From: Ascochyta rabiei
Taxonomy: Eukaryota; Ascomycota; Dothideomycetes; Pleosporales; Didymellaceae
Assembly (NCBI RefSeq): GCF_004011695.2
Contig: NC_082418.1
Span: forward strand, 930,001 to 994,000
Reading direction: 5' to 3'
DNA: 64,000 nucleotides
In this document: positions 56,759 to 64,000 of the stretch, piece after piece
How positions within the stretch are numbered: position 1 is the first letter of the stretch
Layout: each line of letters opens with the position of its first letter
Translations under genes and position numbers: made by a program
The notes under the pieces: model-generated
Databases searched by the model: none
The model's input: only the letters and a program-made list of their open reading frames with translations
What the model was told of the DNA's origin: nothing

Positions 56759-58975
56759 ATACTTGCTCGGTGTGCTGCTTCGGCACAATGCAAACAGTAT
56801 CGTCGATTCGATGGAGAATATGCTCGGGGTGGATTTGAGCGATATGTAGACAAGAATATGGATGGAGCCTCATTCGATATATCAATATTGGCCTGGTAAT
56901 GAGCATGACTCTAAGACGACACGGAACAAATACTGTCATGATATAACGCTTATAACAATGAAATTTTCTGTGACGTTCAATATTTGCCTTATCTCGTTTC
57001 ATCGATCTCTACTTGCGGTCTCAACCTCCGCTGTTGGTAAGTATACACAACCGTTTGCAGGATCGCTTCCCCGATTTGACAGCCTGGTCTTCATTCGACC
57101 GACCTTGCATGGTTATCAGTAGCGTTACATCCCCTGGTAGAGGCTTCAGTTGTGTACTTGGACGTCTTGCGTATTTGTACTTGAGTATGGAGCAGCGGGC
57201 CGGTGTCCCGACCTTCTTTCAAGACACTAACGTCAGGAATTTTTTTGAAGCAACCCCACCATCTTTCAAGCTTCTGGAAGTGGGGCATAGTATCAGAATA
57301 CCTCAACTGAACCTATTGTAGCTGGTGGGGATTGACTGCAAGCAAGAAAACGGCATGCTGAATAGAGGCGACATTGAAAAACGTACACTATATTTGTTTT
57401 AATGGAAAAATCTTTTATCAAACAACACCAATCAGATCCCAAAATCTGACCTACGGTGGTATGGTGTAAGTTCAATTCACCAATCGAAGCTCTCTCGCAG
57501 CGTCTAATAAATCCTCAGCTAGTGGTATGACGTCGCGTTGTGGCTGGCGAACACGTAGTGTTCCGATCCAGATCCGCGCCAGCCCGTGTTCGATTCACGG
57601 TACCGCCAATAAGTGCGACATTGTTTTTTTTGGGCTTTTCTTGCTTTTCGAGCTACCAAGGCCTGATCGTTGCAACCAGGTCTTGTGTTTTTGCACCCAA
57701 GCTCTGTTTCATCGCTTGTAGTAGTCAGCGAGCTTCTTGACATGTGGTGCTGTATTAGCGTGTTCGCTGGATCGTGTTTGTTGTACAGCTCCGTATATAT
57801 AGTTACATTGAAGCAGTTCCTGACAACGAACGTTATTGAGTGAGTACTTACGTGAGGAAGGATACCTTCACGCAGACCCAGGGGCTGGTGAAAGTATGAC
57901 GGCCTACCAAAGCCCTAGGTGTCTACTTAGCACTGAGAGGTAATACTTCACAGGAACATTACGCTTGTCTTTTCCCAAAATCCAAGTGCTTCCTTCTCGT
58001 TCGCGCCTACCTTACCTCGCAATACGAATTTCAAGTCTAGCTCTCGCCCTGCTATACCAACTCTCTGGTCAGTTTACGTTTGAACTTCTCCAACAAGCTG
58101 TCGCGTACTTTATTATCAATAATACCCGGGGCCTCAGCACATACCTTTGGTCTCGCCTTACAAGAAACCATCTGCACTTAATATCAGTCTACACATATAT
58201 ACTCTTTCTCATCATTTCATGTCTTGGGCGTGCTCGCTCGGCGTTTTGTGTTTGACACTCAGTCCTGTCTACTCGATGTCCTGACAGGGTTATCTCGTGT
58301 CAATTGGTACCGTATCAGTATAGAACCTACGGACTTGAGCGATACTACTAGCGTTTTGGAAGCTTCACTCTGGACTAATTGGAAGGAAGATGGGGCAAGC
58401 CAACAGCCTCAGTGAAAGAGGTCATGTGGTGAGAGTCAACCAGTGTAAGTGGCTGTTAAATTGCGTCGACGATATTGCAAAGACCGTGGGAAGCCACAGC
58501 TTTGTATGCCTTTTAAAAATTGGACACTTCGACTGTTGAGATAAGAATGTGGACTTGACCCTACATTCTAGTTCCAGCCCGCGCCTCTGTTCGTGGCGGA
58601 TTGGCTTCATGAAGAACCTGCTGACCCAACTCTACGCTCGAGCCGACTGAACACCATCTAATTCTGGAGGTTCGATCTGCTTTGAACATAGTCATTGGCC
58701 TTGCGCAAGCTTACAACATCCCGCGAAATCTGGGCATGAAATGCGCATCGAAACGCTGAAGCTGGTAGCTCACTCAACATCTACATCACATACACTGTGA
58801 TATTCCTGAAGTCTTATCTTTTTCGTGTTCCAGCAAATGGCGGGTCAAGAGTCGTGCATTATACCCAGGGCGACACTGATGGTTGAATGTGGTCCAAATT
58901 GAATCCACTTGAAAGCGTATTAATATATTCAGGACTGTGGCCCCAGAAGGGCCCCAGAAGGGCCTCAGAAGGGCC
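56759..58975. other. 2.2-kb intergenic region containing a tRNA-like relic
   Basis: AT-richer than the left half of the window. Apart from the tRNA-like segment near 57.5 kb, only short ORFs are present. Confidence 0.5.
57513..57608 (+). pseudogene. tRNA-His-like relic with Pol III signals
   Basis: Features of a tRNA gene: a D-arm/A-box-like segment with AGTGGTATGA, an anticodon-loop-like TT-GTG-G flanked by CGCG (His anticodon), then about 30 nt that would have to be an intron, a perfect 5-bp T stem CCGTG/CACGG around TTCGATT (B box GTTCGATTC), acceptor-like TACCGCC plus A, and a T8 run at about 57624. The matching 5' acceptor strand GGCGGTA is absent: AT-rich DNA sits there instead. I read it as a degenerate or chimeric tRNA copy, not a functional gene. 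A chance B box is the alternative. Confidence 0.35.
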
Positions 58976-60270
58976 TTATGTTACATGGTTCTGCAACGAT
59001 ATCTTGCTTGTCTTGTGAATATGACCATGGCTACTTTCGCCCTCGCTGGTCGCTGTTGTTGGTCTTTCTTTGCTCTGTCTGCCCAGGCTGTAAGCATCTA
59101 CGCCACCTCCGACTTGAGTATATGGTCCATCAGCAGTTGAAAGTGCTGTTTCGCTCGGTCGTCTGTTCATACGCGTGCTGCCGATAGTTGTCCTTTTCCA
59201 TTTAGAGCTGAGACCCAGTTCAATACCATAACTCACGCCACCGGTCGTTCGCGTGCGACTTCGTGAAGATGATCCAAGTAATTTGGGCAGAATCTTTACA
59301 ACAAATGGTTTGATGCCGGGCGCAGAGGCGCATAGCAAGCTGACATAAATTTCCGTGGATGTCCAGATTGACACATCATACGAGTCCCAGCTAGGCTCGA
59401 AATTCGGCATCTCGATTGCGGTGCCAACCCGCACCATGCGTACTATACCGGCAGCTACAACCAGTGAGCCGAGAAGCACGATGCTGGTCAGTGCCCACTT
59501 TTGTCGTGGATGCAGCTTTAGTTCGAGAACACGAGGTAAAACAATGGCCATGAGCGCAACTTCGACAAATATGTTGAGGCTACCGCTGAGTATAAAGCCT
59601 GGTAGATCTTGAATGCACTTGGCAGCCGGTCGCCCTTCAGTCCAATAAACGTGCACTGGTCGACACTGGAATGTAACTTGGAAACCGAAGGGCACAATCA
59701 GAAGGACAAGAAGGACCATCAGTGCCTGAATCATATATCGTCCGCGTTTATCAAAGTAGAAAATGCGGAGATAGGTAAGGCATATGCTGAACTTCGACAG
59801 TGAGAGAGCCGGGAAGAGAATGATCTGGGCCGCGTAGGCGTATTTCCGTGCCGTGATGTGTGCTTGAGGGTTTTTAATGGCTGTCGCAGCGGCATGGCTT
59901 CCAGCACCGTTGCTGATTTGACCGTACTGGCAGACGCTGAAGCCCGTGCAAAATAGCTGCTGAAGCGTGAGTTTAATGAAGGTCAAGAGGATTGCATTGT
60001 ACCTACCCAGGCTAACGCAAGGACATGGTCTTCTGCTCTCCATGATTTGGTGATAGCGACTCGGGAATATGCTCTCGCAAAGAAGAAGAGAGAACCGACG
60101 GTCTGGACAACGACGTTGCCTACAATCATCTCCGGTTGGCGTGATTGTGCAAGAAAGCCCGATGACAACTGTAGCCCTTTGTCAATCAGTCTGCATCTCT
60201 GTCTGTGAGCTTGCTGTCATACCTCCAGGCTGCCATCATCCTGACGCACAACATGCTGAATGAGCCCCAT
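58976..60270 (-). CDS. PTH11-like / rhodopsin-domain integral membrane protein
   Basis: Member of the large fungal seven-TM family related to the PTH11 receptor. Exons are 60270-60223, 60168-60007 and 59959-58976, 397 aa, all phase 0. Exon 1 gives MGLIQHVVRQDDGSLE; intron 2 ends in CTTCAGCAG, a tandem acceptor that adds or drops one Gln. Hydrophobic helices: IVGNVVVQTVGSLFFFA, VLALAW..LFCTGFSVC, IILFPALSLSKFSICLTYL, ALMVLLVLLIVPFGF, FILSGSLNIFVEVALMAIV, ALTSIVLLGSLVVAAGIV and IYVSLLCASAPGIKPFV. The last with its Pro-Gly-Ile-Lys is typical. The cytosolic tail (about residues 285-397) is Ser/Thr/Arg-rich. There is no CFEM domain. Ligand unknown. Confidence 0.83.
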
Positions 60271-60761
60271 TGACTCCCGTTTACGTCTTCACATCTGCAA
60301 TGTGAAGTGGATGCAGAAGCTGTCAGATTCTACGGGGGCTCAGCGAGGGTCTTTCGCGGAGTGTCGCCAACACACCATCAGGGGTGATGCAAGTCAACAC
60401 ATTCGAGATGTCAAATCAGCGTACCCCAGACGCAAGCACCCCGATGCTAGTGCCATCCGCGTTGTCCCGCAGTTTGAGGCCAACCTAGTGATCAATTAGA
60501 GTTTCGATAGCTCCACTCTGACACAGCCACAGCAGCGAATTAAAGGCTTTATGTGTGCAGGAACGGACTGTCAGATCCAGGTACGCGTGTTTGCAGTCAG
60601 AACACCAAGGACTCTTGGACATGGTGATTGTACATCATGATGTCTAAGCAAAGTCACTTCTGGTTAATGATATGTGTCTCGGTTGTGTGACCCACAATGA
60701 CGATCCGGCTCGGGCAGTGATCGAACATCGTGAGATTGATCCTTGTGCATATCGATCTCAC

Positions 60762-60890
60762 TACAAGGGGTGTGCCTGAATGAAGTAGAACTACAATTTG
60801 CCACAGCCGGGGTTTTCTTCTTGTAAACGATCACTAGATGCTCAGTGCAAGAGGCTCGTATTTCTACTCCATTCAGGCACCCCCCTTGTA
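60762..60890. mobile_element. MITE copy 1 (non-autonomous, TA target duplication)
   Basis: Element 60764-60888 (125 bp), flanked by TA on both sides. Terminal inverted repeats: left CAAGGGGTGTGCCTGAATG; right, read inward, CAAGGGGGGTGCCTGAATG. The internal sequence matches MITE copy 2 in reverse orientation over its whole length, including GCACTGAGCATCTAGTGATC and CCCCGGCTGTGGCA on the complementary strand. TA duplication fits Tc1/mariner (Fot1/pogo-like) mobilisation. No coding capacity. Confidence 0.85.
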
Positions 60891-61520
60891 CCTGAAGTGC
60901 AATAATCCTGGCATCTAGGCTCAAAGTCGAGATCTCCCCAGTGGATAAAAAGGCATGACCTGAGGTTTACGTACTTCTAGAATATAATTGTGATCAGCAG
61001 TGGGGCGACTCATTGCAACCCAACGTCCTGTCTTGTCAAAGTAGCATGGTTGTCACGAACTTCGTCAGCTGAAACCGTAAGCGCGACAGACGAGGAGTCG
61101 CGGATTGGAGTACTTCACAGCTCGCAATGGCGTACATTTGGGGCAATTTTGCCGCTCTTGTATTAAGCGTGATAATTCGTAAGCTTCGCTCTTCACTCCT
61201 GAAAGCCGAAGACACTAACTAGCTGGTCGCCTGAAGGCCAATCTGCGAGGATTCGACAAGGCTGCAGATTCTGGCAATCCGTGGCGAGGTGGCGACCGTC
61301 TTAAACCTTATCCTGAACTGCTGGCTTTACTACAGGGAAGCTGATGTGCAGGCCGCTGCAGCGTAGACAGGGCGTAAAGGGCTCGTTGATTACAACAAGT
61401 GTTGACTGGAGTCGATTCTGCGCGTTCATACCTCTACGACCATATAATTCGACGAACGGAAGTCATCCTGACACTTGTTCCACTCGTACCGTCATCGTAC
61501 CGCGCTCCACACCGATCTAC

Positions 61521-61648
61521 TACAAGGGGGTGCCCTGAACGGGCGAGAATACGATCTTGCTTGCACTGAGCATCTAGTGATCTTTTACAAGAAATAACCC
61601 CGGCTGTGGCACACTCGTATCCTGGCCCGTCCGGGGCACCCACTTGTA
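61521..61648. mobile_element. MITE copy 2, inverted relative to copy 1
   Basis: Element 61523-61646 (124 bp) between two TA dinucleotides. Left end CAAGGGGGTGCCCTGAACGG; right end, read inward, CAAGTGGGTGCCCCGGACGG. Terminal repeats extend about 30 bp with mismatches (through GGGC and ATACG). Internal homology to copy 1 is full-length, so both come from one family. The two copies are about 630 bp apart and in opposite orientation. Confidence 0.85.
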
Positions 61649-62602
61649 GGAGTAGACAAGTCATCTCACCCATCAAGCGGAATAGCGGCAGGCTGCCGAT
61701 GCCACTATGATGCCTCCAATGGCAAGAACGAGTTAATCAGAAGCCCATCGCGGCTGTTGCGTGATTCGAGCTCGACTACAGGGGGTCTCTGCGATACGGC
61801 TCTGAGGCTGTGCATCATCGATGGAAGGCCGGTGCTGTAAAGAAAGGTCTTCTCGCTGTCGTCAACATACCATGCCCTGTACCTGAGGCGTCATCCAATC
61901 TTCTTCCACCCTGTCTCTTCTTGAAAAGGCTGCAGTGATTGTTCAAGGAAGCGTCCCTTCAATGGAATAGATTGTTCCGGACTTGGTGATACTTTTTGTT
62001 GTTGCCTTAATGTGCTCTCCCATGAACGAATCTCTAGTATTCCTTCGCGTGACATGGGCAAGACCATGCATAACAGCCAACCAATCTTTTTCCATTGGCT
62101 CGAAACCACAGTAACCCTCTTGTGGCCGAATTGGCGGCGTTCATGGTAGAGCATTGCATGATCAGTAAGCCTCACGGTCCCTTTCCTTCCGCGCACGAGA
62201 AGGCTGCAAGCTTCCAAACACCCCTCTTGGCAAATCCATTGTCACCTATATGAAGCGTTCCCGGGTGGTAGGGACCTGCAGCGATACTTTGTCGGGAGCG
62301 CGGAGACAGGAATTGTGTAATGATTGTCAGCCCAGCTTTCGAGTAGCATATAGAGCAATATGGCCAAATTGCAGCTTAAGCTATAGTATGCACCCAGGAT
62401 CGACAGCGATTCAGAGTTGATGCAATTCGACAACGCACGATGTGAAGCGTGATCAAAGAGGCAGGCACGAGATGGTGTTGCTCGCTCGCTCGGCGCTCGT
62501 CATCCCGAAGCGAAGCTCGAGCTTGAGCACCGCCATCTCCAGCTCCCCTCCCCTCAGTCTCTATCACCCAATCGAAGCGCTCCAGCTTCTCCGCCTTCAA
62601 GC

Positions 62603-63823
62603 ATGCTCTTCCAGAAGCTCTCACTGCTCTTCTTGGCCCTGGGGAGCTATGCAGCCACACTCCAGACAGCTTCCTCGGAGGTCACCACGCTCGACTCTTC
62701 CACGTCCAAAGAGCTGCTCGCCCTGCACAAGAAGCTGGTCAAGATCGAGTCAATCAGCGATAACGAGCTCGAAGTAGGAACATGGCTGGCATCGTATCTC
62801 GAAGACAACGGCTTCACGGTGGAAAAGCAAGAAGTTGCAAAAGACCGCTACAACCTCCTCGCCTACGGCAGCAAGCGCGACACCACCATCCTCCTGTCCT
62901 CGCACATCGATACCGTTCCCCCATACTGGCCGTACTACTACAACAAGACTACCGATGTCATTGGTGGTCGTGGTAGTGTCGATGCGAAAGCCAGTGTTGC
63001 AGCGCAAATACTGGCAGTTAAAGGGCTTGATGAGGACGGCGAAGCCAGGATCTTGCGCGACGACATCTCGTTGCTCTTTGTTGTAGGCGAGGAAACTGGT
63101 GGTGAAGGCATGAAGGCTTTCAGCTCGTGGAAGAATCGTCCTCGGTATGACATCGTCATCTTCGGTGAACCAACCGAGGGCAAGCTGGTCTGCGGTCACA
63201 AGGGCATACTAGGCTTTACGATCCATGCAACGGGCAAGGCAGCGCACTCGGGCTATCCATGGCTTGGTGTGAGTGCTAACGACATCTTGGCCGAGGCTTT
63301 GAGCGCGTTGCTTGAGCTGAGACAGCATTTACCCTGGAGTGAGAAGTACGGCAACACCACCATGAACTTTGGTCGCATCGAGGGCGGCGTGGCAGCCAAT
63401 GTCGTCGCGGAGACAGCGAGCGCAAAGATTGCGACACGTCTTGCGGCTGGAACGCCGGAGATTGTATCAGGCCTCATCATCAATGCTGTGAAAGATGTGA
63501 AAGCCAGCGCCCAGAAACAAGGCGGTGATCTGAGCTTCGACTGGAGTGGCAACGGTTACGGTCCGGTTGACATCGACTGCGACATTGACGGGTTCGAGAA
63601 GCTGACCGTGAACTACGGGACTGACGTGCCTAACCTTGAAGGCGACCACAGGCGGTACCTATACGGTCCGGGCAACATCTTTGTCGCACACTCAGATCAC
63701 GAGGCGTTGAAGAGAAAGGAGCTTGAGCAGGCAGTCCTCGACTACAGGAGGCTCATCATCCAGGCCTCGAAGATGGAGCCCAAGCAGAGTTCGGACATTG
63801 ACAACGAGCAAGTCGAGTTGTAG
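62603..63823 (+). CDS. Secreted M20-family metallopeptidase (carboxypeptidase/deacetylase-like)
   Basis: Single exon, 406 aa. N-terminal signal peptide about residues 1-18 (MLFQKLSLLFLALGSYAA), so secreted or vacuolar. M20 di-zinc motifs: SSHIDTVPPYWPY (His, catalytic Asp), RGSVDAKASVAAQ (bridging Asp), VVGEETGGEGM (general base Glu, metal Glu), FGEPTEGKLVCGHKG (metal acidic residue), and C-terminal FVAHSDHEALKRKEL (metal His). The dimerisation lid runs about residues 195-320 with TGKAAHSGYPWLGVSA. Two N-glycosylation sequons (NKT, NTT). It resembles ascomycete secreted carboxypeptidases related to acetylornithine deacetylase; the substrate is not inferable. Length is normal. Confidence 0.9.
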   Translation: MLFQKLSLLFLALGSYAATLQTASSEVTTLDSSTSKELLALHKKLVKIESISDNELEVGTWLASYLEDNGFTVEKQEVAKDRYNLLAYGSKRDTTILLSSHIDTVPPYWPYYYNKTTDVIGGRGSVDAKASVAAQILAVKGLDEDGEARILRDDISLLFVVGEETGGEGMKAFSSWKNRPRYDIVIFGEPTEGKLVCGHKGILGFTIHATGKAAHSGYPWLGVSANDILAEALSALLELRQHLPWSEKYGNTTMNFGRIEGGVAANVVAETASAKIATRLAAGTPEIVSGLIINAVKDVKASAQKQGGDLSFDWSGNGYGPVDIDCDIDGFEKLTVNYGTDVPNLEGDHRRYLYGPGNIFVAHSDHEALKRKELEQAVLDYRRLIIQASKMEPKQSSDIDNEQVEL

Positions 63824-64000
63824 ATACGCATTTGGTCTATATGTATATACCCTTGGAGGGCACGTAGAGGAATCGATCTTGACCACAGGCCTTTCCATCA
63901 CTACTTTTGCCAGCCGTGTTCAACTTGAGCATGGGTGAAGAAAGCTACTAGAAGGAGTTTTGAACGCAAACCACGGCTGTGCCTAACATTGGTACATCAT
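63824..64000. other. Right edge, 3' flank of the peptidase gene
   Basis: 177 bp of non-coding sequence to the window end; nothing recognised. Confidence 0.4.

Larger units (their letters stand above)
60271..62602. other. 2.3-kb intergenic region with two MITE copies
   Basis: No gene supported. Contains two related TA-flanked inverted-repeat elements (60762-60890 and 61521-61648). The 108-codon ORF at 61891-62217 has no recognisable features. Confidence 0.55.

Noticed and set aside
57519..57743. Minus-strand 74-codon ORF over the tRNA-like segment
   Set aside because: No similarity; its residues derive from the tRNA-like palindromes.
61765..61800. Third MITE end (CTACAGGGGGTCTC) near the two copies
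   Set aside because: Only about 10 bases resemble the terminal repeat, with no partner end or internal homology.

Overview
The window is nuclear DNA of a filamentous ascomycete (Pezizomycotina), most likely a Dothideomycete. The evidence is short introns of about 45-150 nt with GTNNGT donors and CTRAC-type branch points, moderate GC content, monocistronic genes on both strands, and lineage-typical genes: sphingolipid C9-methyltransferase, a PTH11-like receptor, a MOSC-fused molybdenum cofactor sulfurase and mycosporine biosynthesis genes. I rebuilt gene models by hand from reading frame, splice signals and family conservation. Reading phase closes across every intron used, with one donor flagged as unresolved.

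Region 1 (1-17.9 kb) is dense with core genes: a partial unknown protein, MoCo sulfurase, an unknown Asp-rich protein, the ER chaperone SHR3, MCM7 and PEX1 (divergent), MPC1, and SmB with RPL11 (divergent). Region 2 (17.9-28.7 kb) is sparser and repeat-rich. It holds a four-TM protein, a disordered protein ending inside a tandem duplication, and enolase. Region 3 (28.7-46.0 kb) has HCNGP/SAP30BP and proteasome PRE4 (divergent), an SDR epimerase, a fucosyltransferase-like type II membrane protein, a Kip2/CENP-E-like kinesin, an unknown membrane protein and UTP13.

Region 4 (46.2-52.5 kb) is the most notable part: a compact three-gene mycosporine (UV sunscreen) cluster. It contains a MysC-type ATP-grasp ligase and a COMT-like O-methyltransferase in tandem on the minus strand. 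A sugar-phosphate cyclase of the MysA/DDGS type is divergent on the plus strand. Together these could convert a pentose-pathway sugar phosphate to 4-deoxygadusol and join it to an amino acid. No reductase or glycosyltransferase for fungal mycosporine alcohols or glucosides is visible next to them.

Region 5 (53.6-64 kb) has a protein tyrosine phosphatase with a GC-AG intron, sphingolipid C9-methyltransferase, a tRNA-His-like relic, a PTH11/rhodopsin-domain receptor, two inverted copies of a ~125-bp TA-flanked MITE, and a secreted M20 peptidase. I saw no CRISPR array, no rRNA and no large transposon.
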